From Bacillota bacterium (lineage in GTDB: Bacteria; Bacillota; Clostridia; Acetivibrionales; DSM-1351): a stretch of DNA of 55,292 bases. The notes under the pieces are model-generated. The model made no database searches. It saw nothing but the letters and a program-made list of their open reading frames with translations, and was not told the origin of the DNA. The translations under genes were made by a program, and so were the position numbers. The stretch lies in the NCBI GenBank assembly GCA_023392075.1, contig JAEVZU010000328.1:1-55292 (forward strand), read 5' to 3'. How positions within the stretch are numbered: the stretch's first letter is position 1; the number at the start of each line of letters is the position of its first letter. Below are positions 36,279-44,790 of the stretch, piece after piece.

Positions 36279-37142
36279 ATGAAAAAACTTATTTTATTAA
36301 TTGGTATCCTCATAATTTTTGGTATTTTTTCATATGCGGTTTTTTCTGAAGAAACCGGACAAATGATTTACACACAACCGTATTTATTGAGTCTGCATCC
36401 AAAAAGTGAAATGAATATCTGCTGGCTGACAAGGGAGACTGCCAGGGAGTCTTTTGTTGAATACGGCCCGACTGAAAGCCTGGGGAAAAAAGTTCCGGCC
36501 AGGGAATTCAAGATTGACGGCTTGAGAAAGTCGGCAACTTTGGCAGGGTATAATGAGGAACCAGGGAAAAATCCATCACTTGATGTGTTTCAGGAAATAG
36601 CTGTATTAAATGACCTTACACCGGGAACGAGATACTTTTATAGAGTTGTAACAAAGTCGGGAGAAAAAATTCTAAAAGGGCCGACCTACTATTTCAAAAC
36701 TGCTCCGCTGCCTGGAAATCCGGTGGAATATGCCCTTTTATCTGACTTCAGGCACAAAAGTGAAATGATTGAAACCGAAGAACAAACTGGACGGCAGGAG
36801 ATTGATTTTATAGTTTACAATGTAGATATGCCGCGTACGCCATGGAAAGCAGGGGAATGGTTTCCGGTAAAGGACTGTTTCAGCAGCCGGGAGGAAGCAG
36901 GCAAGGAGTGGTTTACTGTAATGCAGCAGCCGGGAGAGTCGGCAAGATTGCTCCAATACGTGCCTATTTACCCACAGCCGGTAAATCACGAGCCTGAAGA
37001 GCAGAGATTTGTTAGTGATAAAGGTCTGGAAGCGGACAAAAGTAAATTGGATACAAGCATATACATGCAGTTGTTCAGACCATTATATTCTGAACAGGAA
37101 CATGGGTATAATGTTAAACATATGCCTGTAAAATTAGAATAA
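36279..37142 (+). CDS. purple-acid-phosphatase-like protein with shortened catalytic domain
   Basis: 287 residues, start ATG after AGGAGG. Residues 1-22 are a signal anchor (MKKLILLIGILIIFGIFSYA). Residues 30-140 are the fibronectin-like N-terminal domain of purple acid phosphatases (QPYLLSLHPKSEMNICWLTR, VEYGPTESLG, VLNDLTPGTRYFYRVVTKSG). The following part begins like the metallophosphoesterase domain (EYALLSDFRHKSEMIETEEQ, IDFIVYNVDMP) but lacks clear GDxxY and GNH[DE] metal motifs and is far shorter than in active enzymes (usually 400 or more residues in all). It is probably catalytically inactive or a fragment. It is convergent with the next gene, two bases away. Confidence 0.6.
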   Translation: MKKLILLIGILIIFGIFSYAVFSEETGQMIYTQPYLLSLHPKSEMNICWLTRETARESFVEYGPTESLGKKVPAREFKIDGLRKSATLAGYNEEPGKNPSLDVFQEIAVLNDLTPGTRYFYRVVTKSGEKILKGPTYYFKTAPLPGNPVEYALLSDFRHKSEMIETEEQTGRQEIDFIVYNVDMPRTPWKAGEWFPVKDCFSSREEAGKEWFTVMQQPGESARLLQYVPIYPQPVNHEPEEQRFVSDKGLEADKSKLDTSIYMQLFRPLYSEQEHGYNVKHMPVKLE

Positions 37143-37144
37143 TA

Positions 37145-37672
37145 TTAAGTCCTGGCGGCACTGCTTCGTTCAATTATATAGAACATATCCTGCTCGCCTC
37201 TGAAATCACGCAGCCCGAGACAGGTCATTCCGAGCTTCTCCATAACCTTCATTGAGGCTTTGTTTTCAGGATTGACCATACCGTATACTGCTTCAATGGC
37301 TGTTGATGCAAATGCTGCCTTTATAATGGCTTTACCGATTTCCGTGGCATAGCCCTTTCCCCAGAACGGTACACCAAACTGCCATTCTATTTCAGGTTGT
37401 TCAGGTAAGTAAGGGTTTAATCCTGCCAAGCCGATTATGTAGTTATTCGCCTTGAGCACACAGGCTGCATGGAAGGACTCAAGTGTTTTAAAATCTTTTT
37501 CAAGGATATAGCCTATATAACCATTTGTTTTTTCCAGAGTCCAGGGGGAATCTCCTGTGAAAGTATGCACACGGCTATCCGACATGATTTTATATAATTC
37601 TTCTGCGTCATCATTTTTCCATTGTCTGAGATAAAATCTTTCAGTTTCCAAATAAATACGATTCATTTGCAC
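37145..37672 (-). CDS. GNAT N-acetyltransferase, RimJ/RimL type
   Basis: 175 residues. The family pattern is complete: YLETERFYLRQWKNDDAEEL at the start, IIGLAGLNPYLPEQPEIEWQ with the beta-4/5 strands, GVPFWGKGYATEIGKAIIKA as the acetyl-CoA pyrophosphate loop, and VNPENKASMKVMEKLGMTCL near the C-terminus. These proteins transfer acetyl groups to protein N-termini or small amines; the substrate cannot be named. It has its own start with GGAGTCGG and stands alone. Confidence 0.92.
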   Translation of the reverse strand: MQMNRIYLETERFYLRQWKNDDAEELYKIMSDSRVHTFTGDSPWTLEKTNGYIGYILEKDFKTLESFHAACVLKANNYIIGLAGLNPYLPEQPEIEWQFGVPFWGKGYATEIGKAIIKAAFASTAIEAVYGMVNPENKASMKVMEKLGMTCLGLRDFRGEQDMFYIIERSSAART

Positions 37673-37827
37673 ACCGACTCCTTATATACGTTTTAACAGC
37701 GGAGCTTGTTTGAAATAAGGGCACGAAGACAGGCAGATCCGCTCTTCATGCCCTTAACCCATCTGTATAAATGTGTTTTTTTAAACTTTAAAACTGCAAA
37801 CCGTATACCTATATCAGCTGACTGGAT

Positions 37828-39060
37828 TTATTCAATTATTTCTTTCAGCCGTTCAGTGACCAGCTTCACCAATTTGTCCGCCGTATCCCGGTTTAATGGC
37901 ATGAGCCTGCCGTGATAAATATAATATATCAGGTATGAGTGCAAAACCTCATATCCGCCCTTATCGTATTCTTCAGCAGTCGGAAGATAGCCGTTGCACC
38001 CGTTTGTATATCCTCCGAAGCAGACAAGATCATTATGGCAGGTCATGGCTGCATCTACTGCCAGTTCACACATGATTTCACTTGGAACTCCGCAGAGACA
38101 TCCGTTATTCAGAATGAGATACTGGATCTCCATCTCAGTACTTTGCCTCGTTATTTTTTCTCCATGCAGGCGGGCAACTTCCTTGAGCCATTGGGTGCCG
38201 TCTATGTAATTCATCTGCATGGCCTCTTCCGAGATTGCTTCAGCCCGATCATGGGAAGGAACATCGGCATAAAAGAGTTCTGTCTGTGAAAACATGGCCA
38301 GCTTATGGATTTCGTCAGGCTGAAGCTTTTCAACACATGGTGTGACAGCCTCCATAATGGCAGCTGCCATTTTATCCAGTGCTTCCACGGAACCTTCGTA
38401 CTTCGGTTTGACATTGCCGCAAGCACCCTGTGTTATCATAATCCCACAGCCGTACCGTTTTCCAAGCAATTCCCTGGTGACTCCCACAAAATCCGAGGAT
38501 ATCATATAATTATCCTCACGGAGAACATTGCCATGAGCTGTTAATCTTAAGATGAGCAGCCGCAAATGACCTGTTTCAGCATCTGTAATTTTGAGTATAT
38601 TAATGCGCCTGTCCAAGACACCCGAAGGGTTTCTCCGGTTTGTTCCAATATCAGCATCAGTTACTCCCCACGCAGCTTTAACAGGTGCAAGTGTTTTTTC
38701 AGCCTCATACACCGCAGCAAGAACCTGCTTGCATAAAAACTGAAAGTACTCCTGTTCAAGACTGATATTGGGCGCACTGTGGGTATGGCTGAAACAGAGC
38801 ATAACCTTTTCACGTGTTATACCAAGTATATTGCCTATCTTATCGCGTAATAGGTCTGCATCCTCACACATAAAGCCTATGTGATCGATTGCAGCAAGAC
38901 AGCATACTTCTTTGTCTGAATGCCATATGGAAACCTGTGCCGACAGCTTGTGCAGAACTCCTCCGGATAAATTGTCTTCGCGGCCGAAGCCCACGGTCTG
39001 AACATTATATGAGGGTGTTATATCCACCGCTGCAAATCCTAGTAAAACTCTATTATTCAT
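37828..39060 (-). CDS. neutral/alkaline ceramidase-like hydrolase
   Basis: 410 residues. The N-terminal domain of the neutral/alkaline non-lysosomal ceramidase family is recognised by GFAAVDITPSYNVQTVGFGR, ACLAAIDHIGF-like CCLAAIDHIGF, MLCFSHTHSAPN (zinc histidines in HTHS) and RLTAHGNVLREDNYMISSDF with a further zinc histidine (H). ITQGACGNVKP carries the nucleophile-like segment of the family. Short bacterial members of 400-450 residues lack the C-terminal immunoglobulin domain and may act on other amides. No signal peptide. The start ATG follows AAGGAGCAG, and a highly structured leader lies upstream. Confidence 0.8.
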   Translation of the reverse strand: MNNRVLLGFAAVDITPSYNVQTVGFGREDNLSGGVLHKLSAQVSIWHSDKEVCCLAAIDHIGFMCEDADLLRDKIGNILGITREKVMLCFSHTHSAPNISLEQEYFQFLCKQVLAAVYEAEKTLAPVKAAWGVTDADIGTNRRNPSGVLDRRINILKITDAETGHLRLLILRLTAHGNVLREDNYMISSDFVGVTRELLGKRYGCGIMITQGACGNVKPKYEGSVEALDKMAAAIMEAVTPCVEKLQPDEIHKLAMFSQTELFYADVPSHDRAEAISEEAMQMNYIDGTQWLKEVARLHGEKITRQSTEMEIQYLILNNGCLCGVPSEIMCELAVDAAMTCHNDLVCFGGYTNGCNGYLPTAEEYDKGGYEVLHSYLIYYIYHGRLMPLNRDTADKLVKLVTERLKEIIE

Positions 39061-39106
39061 AACTCTGCTCCTTAATATGATTTATTTTTTATTAATAATT
39101 AAGAAA

Positions 39107-39182
39107 GCAAGGTCCGGTACCGGGCGGTAAAAATTTTTACCGCTCCATGCAATCACCGCCCTTATCGGACTTTGCATGGAGC
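39107..39182 (-). promoter_or_regulatory. structured leader with two mutually exclusive folds
   Basis: Fold 1 pairs GCAAGGTCCG (39107-39116) with CGGACTTTGC (39166-39175) and GGGCGGT (39122-39128) with ACCGCCC (39155-39161). Fold 2 is the perfect palindrome GCGGTAAAAATTTTTACCGC (39124-39143) plus GCTCCATGCA (39142-39151) with TGCATGGAGC (39173-39182). Both cannot form at once. It lies 47-122 bases upstream of the ceramidase-like start, where a regulatory leader would be. Confidence 0.5.
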
Positions 39183-39753
39183 AAATACAATGCAAAGCGG
39201 TTGTATCATAATAATACTCCTCAGCATGCTGAAATTACCTGCTTATTCCATTATGGGACAATAGTGGCAGGGTGTCAATGAGTTATGGTAAAAAACACCA
39301 AACCCGGATTTTTGTAATGGCTTTTAATCATATTTTTAAACCTGGCAGTACCAGAAATAATACCCTTGTTTTGAGGGATTACAGAGCCGGCTGAAGCAGT
39401 ATTGGAAAAAAGAAAGAATATAGGAGGACTGAGGTAACAAAATAATCTGTTTGGATGAATCAGACTCAATCGGAGGTGGAGAAGACTTCTGGTGTAAAGC
39501 CTTCGGAGTCGCTATATTGGACATAGCAATACCAACAATCAAAAACTTTGCAGGTATCCACTTTGATACTGACATTGAAGTAACAGAAATAAACAGAAAA
39601 AACTAAACTACTTTTAAAAAATATATTGTAAATAAGAGGGCAAAATTTTAAATTTATAAAAAATATGAGAAGAATAAAATATATTATAAAAATAATCATG
39701 TCAAAAAGGCATGATTATTTTATTATATATTTTAATTAAGTTTACTTTATTAA
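39183..39753. other. gene-poor stretch
   Basis: About 570 bases. On the plus strand the frame ending at 39606 (LDESDSIGGGEDFWCKAFGV, then AILDIAIPTIKNFAG) and the one starting ATG 39278 (MSYGKKHQTRIFVMAFNHIF) look coding-like, but have no proper starts or recognised family. They are best seen as remnants. Confidence 0.3.
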
Positions 39754-40389
39754 CTATGTTGGAATATCTGTAGATGCGAACCATTTTATTGTTGCATCAA
39801 TAGCTTGAGTACCTGTTTTAACAAGTCCCAACCCCAAAACTGATACGTATGTTTCTACAGTATATTTTGCTTTCATTGTTATAGTAGTTGAAGTGTAAGT
39901 TGCACTCAGTTGTGGACTTGCTATTTTGTATACTAGAGCCTCCTGATCTGTATCTATACTGATAGTTGTTGCGGATACACCAGTCCATTTGCCGTTAGAA
40001 TATTGGCCAGAACATCCGTAAGTTACAGTATATGAACCACTTTCGTAGTCAGAAAACAATGCTACAGTTCCACTAGCAGCCAAACGATAATCTTTAATAT
40101 CTTCAGGACTATTTGTGGAATCCAATGTGTAATTTACAGTCCCTGGTAATTCCTTTGCTTGACTAATGAATTTTTCTAACTCTCCCACAGTACTTACTCC
40201 TGTAACAGTATCTTCTTTAACAAAATTACTCGAATCTATACCTAAATATTCGAGTATTTCGTAAATGTTGTCTTCGGTAATTATAGTGTCCGAAGATATT
40301 GAACTTTCTTTATCTTGCGCATATCCTGGTACCATCAGGGTAAGAACTATGCAGAAAGCTAAACACAAACCTAAAATTTTTTTTAACAT
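39754..40389 (-). CDS. secreted protein of unknown function
   Basis: 211 residues with a clear Sec signal peptide (MLKKILGLCLAFCIVLTLMV, cut near GYAQD). The mature protein is Ser/Thr/Tyr-rich and beta-rich (SGTVALFSDYESGSYTVTYG, WTGVSATTISIDTDQEALVY, TSTTITMKAKYTVETYVSVL), with no cysteine pattern or catalytic motif that I recognise. The start ATG follows AAGGACATACACATT with a GGAAGGA site slightly upstream. It is divergent from a small membrane-protein gene; the two share an 84-base promoter spacer. Confidence 0.75.
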   Translation of the reverse strand: MLKKILGLCLAFCIVLTLMVPGYAQDKESSISSDTIITEDNIYEILEYLGIDSSNFVKEDTVTGVSTVGELEKFISQAKELPGTVNYTLDSTNSPEDIKDYRLAASGTVALFSDYESGSYTVTYGCSGQYSNGKWTGVSATTISIDTDQEALVYKIASPQLSATYTSTTITMKAKYTVETYVSVLGLGLVKTGTQAIDATIKWFASTDIPT

Positions 40390-40473
40390 AATGTGTATGT
40401 CCTTCCTGAAAATGTATTTTATATAATGGTAGCATATATGGTATAATATGTCAAATGATAAGGAGGTAATAAA

Positions 40474-40590
40474 ATGGCAACTGGTACTATAATCGGGATT
40501 ATTTATTTCTTAATAATTGGCATACTTGTATCGATATTGGCAAGATTTATAAGTAAATTTATTCGAAACTTTTTTAGAAAAATGAAGTAA
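40474..40590 (+). CDS. 38-residue hydrophobic membrane peptide
   Basis: MATGTIIGIIYFLIIGILVS followed by ILARFISKFIRNFFRKMK. One membrane helix and a strongly basic tail, with a perfect AAGGAGGT site seven bases upstream, make this a real small gene despite its length. Such peptides include type I toxins and small membrane regulators; no antisense RNA gene is evident, so function is open. Confidence 0.65.
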   Translation: MATGTIIGIIYFLIIGILVSILARFISKFIRNFFRKMK

Positions 40591-40899
40591 CTTATAAGGA
40601 TGAAGGAGCATACGTGTCGCTAAAGAAAAAATAAATATAACAAATTACTAAACTGGGTTTTGTCAGATAGATTAAATATTCCATCCTGGTATATTTTTCT
40701 GTTTGTGATTCAGGAATTAAAACCTTTTGAATATTTATCATTAACTTTTTGCACAATATGCCTATACCTTTAAAGGTGACTTCTAGACAAATTTTTATTC
40801 TTCAGAAATTTTTGATGCTCCTGGGAGAGCCTGAAGCTTATCCCGATATTCCAAATTGAATATATTCGTTTATGGCCTATATGGTTTATAAGTTTTCAA
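40591..40899. other. gene-free stretch with an imperfect inverted repeat
   Basis: TCCTGGGAGAGC near 40818-40830 is inverted as GCTCTCCCTGGA at 40904-40915, with flanking similarity over about 25 bases. No gene is seen. Confidence 0.35.
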
Positions 40900-41698
40900 A
40901 TGAGCTCTCCCTGGAAGTATCAAAGTAGATTTTTAAAGAAAATTATTAACTGGCTTAACCAAACTATTGCACCATTTGGAAATTGTGTAGTTGAAGAGGG
41001 AACGTCAACAGATAATAAATCCTAATATTTGGACATCTTTCCATGGCCCTTTCCCAAGCCAGAGCCAATGAAAGTATTTTTTGGTGATGGCAGCTGGATT
41101 TTAGAATACACTGAGCTCGGAGTTAAAAGAATCGATGGGTCCACCATTATATTGGATAACAGTTCTAATACAAATACTCCGGTTTTGGTGTGCATTTCTA
41201 TTGACATTGAAAATAGTTTTATTTCTTAAAGATTTATATGAAATTGAACAATATTTTGGGATCCAAATTATATTACCTGAAGAAGATTTTACTGATGAGC
41301 GAATAGAGGACATAGCCCAACTTAGAGCATCTATCAAAAATGAATATATAACCTTCAAAACTTACGAATTGACGACTACTGTAACAGATCGATCTATGTT
41401 TGAAAATGTTATTAATTATTTTGGCGATAATTCAGAAGAAGGGGTATCGTTTAAATTTGTTGAAGCAGCCTCTGAACATCAGATTTTACATACTAAGATA
41501 AGCGGTTTGCAGCAAGAAACACAATTTATAGGGCTTGTTCTTGATGGCAAAGCTAGGTTAAAACGCAAACTTAATGATTTTATTGATGGCGAAAGTGTGA
41601 GGATAAAATTTATTCCATGTAATGTCAATAACATGATAGAAGTTAGAAGACGTTTTATACCGTTTGATAATTACACTGAAGAATCAAAATTAATCTAA
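40900..41698 (+). pseudogene. broken gene of unknown function
   Basis: One coding track with two defects. ATG 40900 starts MSSPWKYQSRFLKKIINWLN and meets TAA at 41023. The same frame continues YLDIFPWPFPKPEPMKVFFG, through GSWILEYTELGVKRIDGSTI, to ENSFIS. A lost base near 41227 then moves the coding to the next frame, LKDLYEIEQYFGIQIILPEE, and on to FIPFDNYTEESKLI at 41698. The rebuilt protein of about 265 residues is not recognised. The long, smooth reading across both breaks is strong evidence that it was once one gene. Confidence 0.6.
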
Positions 41699-41886
41699 TA
41701 ATTTTATGAGACACCAAGTCATGTCACAGAAATCTAGTGCAGTAACTTGATGTCAAAATTAGAAACAAAATCTTTTAAAAAATTTTATCTTCCTGAAGAA
41801 ACTTGATTTTAACCAATCCTGAGATTTTATTTGTTATATAATATAATCGTTGAAAAAACTCATTTCAAAGTAATCGAAACATCGGA

Positions 41887-42295
41887 ATGAAGAAGGCGGT
41901 CGAACTGGGAACAAGGATGATTCAAACCTTATGGACCGAATTTGAATTACGTATATCTGAAGTTGAAGATTTTGCTTCGACGGGTTATTTATTGGGACTG
42001 TGCTAATACATGCCTGATATTACCGATGTAAGTGAATTTATTTACATGGCCTGTGTTGAGGTTGATTCCTCGGGGGAGCATTCCTCAAGGAATGGCTGCA
42101 AAACTTATCCCCTGTGCCAAGTATGCCGTATTTACCCACTTTGGGTCTTTGGAAAGGTTGAAAACAACTTATGAATACATATATTGTGCATTGCTGCCCT
42201 GCTCAGACTGTGAACTGGCGTAACTTGATACAATCGAAGCATATATTTACGGAGTTAACGGCCATGACTCCAGACTTGACATATATACCCGTTAA
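41887..42295 (+). pseudogene. remnant of a GyrI-like effector-binding domain gene
   Basis: The plus strand reads MKKAVELGTRMIQTLWTEFE, stop after GYLLGLC, then MPDITDVSEFIYMACVEVDS, a frameshift, IPQGMAAKLIPCAKYAVFTH, FGSLERLKTTYEYIY, another stop, and finally NGHDSRLDIY. This is the GyrI/Rob-type small-molecule domain with at least two stops and one frameshift. The intact gene just downstream encodes an AraC HTH plus the same type of domain, so this may be a decayed paralogue. Confidence 0.75.
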
Positions 42296-42312
42296 ATAAA
42301 GTTTATGTGAAT

Positions 42313-42326
42313 TTGTGAATTCACAA
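42313..42326. promoter_or_regulatory. 14-bp perfect palindrome upstream of araC-type gene
   Basis: TTGTGAATTCACAA is perfectly symmetric and lies about 100 bases before the AraC/GyrI gene, so it is a candidate operator. Confidence 0.35.
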
Positions 42327-42427
42327 TGCCTTTTATTATATATTCTCTCCTGCATTTGAAAGCAGGGAAAGGCGGGAAGTGAAATACAAAACCTGATAAG
42401 CTGTAAATAGAAAGGGGTTGGATATTA

Positions 42428-43306
42428 ATGGATTGGCTTGACCGTATAAGAGCATCTATTGATTATATTGAGGATAATCTCAACAAGGAAATTGATTTCA
42501 CTGAGGTAGCAAGGAAGGCATACTGCTCGGTATTTCATTTCCACCGGATGTTTTCCATATTAACCGGAGTATCCACGGTAGAGTATGTTCGGCGCAGGAG
42601 ACTTACACTGGCTGCACAGGAATTGATGTGCGAGAATACGAAAATTATTGATGTTGCCCTCAAGTATGGCTATGAATCTCCTGATGCTTTTACAAGAGCC
42701 TTTCACAAGATCCACGGGGTCAGTCCCTCAACAGCACGTGAGTCAGGGGTACAGCTTGTGGCATATCCAAGGATTACCTTTCAATTAATTTTAAAGGGTG
42801 GTAATGATATGGATTACAAAATTGTTGACAAAGCTTCCTTTACAGTGGTAGGAAAGTCAAAAAAATTTGCTTCAAACGGCGATGAGGCCGTGAAACTGCC
42901 GGAGTTCTGGAGCGAGTGCAAGCGCAGCGGCTTGTATGAGAGCATGGTAAAACTGTGCAAAGGCAAGCCGGGAGCAGTTACTAATGGAGAATCTCTCGGA
43001 ATATGTGCAGGTGAAAAAGATGGATTTACCTACATGATAGGGGTTGAGAAGCCGGAAGGTGCTGTTCCTGCCGGCCTGGACACTCTCACCATTCCTGCGG
43101 CAACCTGGGCCGTATTTGATTGCGCCGGTGCAATGCCCCATGCCATACAGTCTCAGCTGAAGAAAATTTATGAAGAGTGGTTCCCCTCCACGGGATATGA
43201 ACAGGCACAGGGAGTACCTGATTTTGAAGTTTATATGCCGGGTGATATGGATAATGACGACTACAGATCCCAAATCTGGATACCTGTTATTAAAAATAAG
43301 AAGTAG
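42428..43306 (+). CDS. AraC-type regulator with GyrI-like effector domain
   Basis: 292 residues. Residues 1-110 hold the double HTH (YIEDNLNKEIDFTEVARKAY, CSVFHFHRMFSILTGVSTVE, ALKYGYESPDAFTRAFHKIH, GVSPS). Residues 125-290 are the GyrI/Rob-type ligand-binding domain (YKIVDKASFTVVGKSKKFAS, YMIGVEKPEGAVPAGLDTLT, TWAVFDCAGAMPHAIQSQLK, VPDFEVYMPGD). Such proteins activate efflux or detoxification genes on binding hydrophobic cations or antibiotics. The start follows AAAGGGG. A strong terminator follows the gene, so it is monocistronic. Confidence 0.93.
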   Translation: MDWLDRIRASIDYIEDNLNKEIDFTEVARKAYCSVFHFHRMFSILTGVSTVEYVRRRRLTLAAQELMCENTKIIDVALKYGYESPDAFTRAFHKIHGVSPSTARESGVQLVAYPRITFQLILKGGNDMDYKIVDKASFTVVGKSKKFASNGDEAVKLPEFWSECKRSGLYESMVKLCKGKPGAVTNGESLGICAGEKDGFTYMIGVEKPEGAVPAGLDTLTIPAATWAVFDCAGAMPHAIQSQLKKIYEEWFPSTGYEQAQGVPDFEVYMPGDMDNDDYRSQIWIPVIKNKK

Positions 43307-43356
43307 TCGGAAACCGGCCAGTCCGTGAGAGTGTCCGTAAAACAGGCATAATTTTA

Positions 43357-43400
43357 GCCAAACCGCCGGATCCCCTTAAGAACGGCGGCTTGGCATTCTT
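43357..43400 (+). terminator. terminator after the AraC/GyrI gene
   Basis: GCCAAACCGCCG (43357-43368) pairs with CGGCGGCTTGGC (43383-43394), followed by ATTCTTT. Confidence 0.8.
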
Positions 43401-43540
43401 TATATAGCGGGCTCACAACAGTTCACAGATATAATGGACAAAGAGGCTGTAAAGGAGTAAACTGCAAGTAGTAGTGCCGGACAGTATGCGTTTTAGATAT
43501 TGCAGGCTACTGGAATAATCCATATCGGGAGGGGAAATTA

Positions 43541-44443
43541 ATGTCACAAAATACCGAGCAAAAATATAAGGCCGGAGATTCAAATCAAATAACCCGTGAA
43601 TACTTTGATTCACTTTTGGTTGAAATGCGGCATATTGATTCTGTTTTACCGTCCACCAGACTTGAGCTTTATGGAGAAACTTTTTCAACACCTGTGATGA
43701 CAGCCGCATTATCCCATCTTAACGGAAACCGCCCCAACGGCATGGCCGAAATGGCCGGGGGAGCCTTTAATGCCGGGGCGGTTATGTGGACAGGTATGGG
43801 TGAAGAAGCTGAGCTAGAATCCATAACGGCCACAGGAGCGAAAACAATAAAGATAATCAAGCCGCATGCTGATAACGACGTAATTTTTAAGAAAATAGAG
43901 CATGCCGAAAAGTGCGGAGTTTTTGCTCTGGGTATGGATATCGACCATTCCTTCAATAGCAGCGGTCAGTATGATAATGTTTTGGGACTTCCCATGACGG
44001 GCAAAACAATTGACGAAATTAAAAGTTTTGTCAAGGCGACCGGATTGCCTTTTATTATAAAAGGAGTACTTAGCGAACAGGATGCCTATAAATGTGTTGA
44101 AGCCGGAGTAAGAGGAATAGTTGTTTCACATCACCACGGAATAATGGATTTCGCAGTACCGCCGCTTATGATCCTGCCGAAAATTGTAAAAGTAATAAAC
44201 AAAAGTGTACCGGTTTTTGTAGACTGCGGTGTTTCTAACGGTATGGATGTATTTAAGGCGCTGGCGCTGGGAGCCGATGCCGTATCGGTGGGACGTGCCC
44301 TGATGCCTCCGCTGGCTGAAAGCGGAGCAGAAGGTGTGGAGAAAAAAATCAAGGATATGACAAAAGAGCTTGCCGGTGTGATGGCACGTACATGCTTTAA
44401 AGATATCGGGAGCATTGATTCATCTGTTATCTGGAAGAGGTAG
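43541..44443 (+). CDS. FMN-dependent alpha-hydroxy-acid oxidase/dehydrogenase family protein
   Basis: 300 residues, start ATG after GAGGGGA. The TIM-barrel core of the FMN_dh family is seen: STPVMTAALSHLNGN, then GLPFIIKGVLSEQDAYKCVE, AGVRGIVVSHHHG with the catalytic-His region, VPVFVDCGVSNGMDVFKALA and LGADAVSVGRALM for FMN phosphate binding. It is shorter than classical lactate oxidases (about 370) because the N-terminal region is reduced, and the usual SNHGGR substrate motif is SHHHGI here, so substrate preference must differ. It stands alone with its own terminator. Cytoplasmic. Confidence 0.85.
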   Translation: MSQNTEQKYKAGDSNQITREYFDSLLVEMRHIDSVLPSTRLELYGETFSTPVMTAALSHLNGNRPNGMAEMAGGAFNAGAVMWTGMGEEAELESITATGAKTIKIIKPHADNDVIFKKIEHAEKCGVFALGMDIDHSFNSSGQYDNVLGLPMTGKTIDEIKSFVKATGLPFIIKGVLSEQDAYKCVEAGVRGIVVSHHHGIMDFAVPPLMILPKIVKVINKSVPVFVDCGVSNGMDVFKALALGADAVSVGRALMPPLAESGAEGVEKKIKDMTKELAGVMARTCFKDIGSIDSSVIWKR

Positions 44444-44456
44444 TATTGACGGATGC

Positions 44457-44494
44457 AAAGGGCTGTCATGCAATTACAGGCATGATAGCCTTTT
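44457..44494 (+). terminator. terminator after the FMN-dependent oxidase gene
   Basis: AAAGGGCTGTCATGC (44457-44471) and GCATGATAGCCTTTT (44480-44494) form a good stem ending in T residues. Confidence 0.8.
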
Positions 44495-44757
44495 GACGTG
44501 CATGTGTTTATGACGGGACTGATAACAAGAGCAGCTTGTGAAGCAAAATGTGAAGCAAATATTCCTGCTGAGTCTTTACAAGGACAATAAAAAAGTGTTA
44601 TATTTGACGTTGAATGGGTAGTATTCTCAAGGTCAATGATAAATGACTTGAGTTGATTATAATTGATTGTAATTGACTGTTGAAACTACATCAGACTTAT
44701 TTATATTTTATTTTTGAAAGACAGCTCATATCCTTATGGAATGGGACTCAAAAGAGC

Positions 44758-44786
44758 ATCACCCCCTCATTGTTTCAGGAGGTGAT
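44758..44786 (+). promoter_or_regulatory. hairpin that hides the panG ribosome binding site
   Basis: ATCACCCCCT (44758-44767) pairs with AGGAGGTGAT (44777-44786), nine of ten bases, with a nine-base loop. The right arm contains the complete Shine-Dalgarno AGGAGG of panG (start 44791). Initiation must need the stem to open, which suggests translational control of the pantothenate operon. Confidence 0.65.
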
Positions 44787-44790
44787 ATTT

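Noticed and set aside
44500..44757. T-box or known riboswitch before panG
   Set aside because: No T-box sequence, specifier loop or AGGGTGG-type motif is visible; only the Shine-Dalgarno hairpin can be supported.
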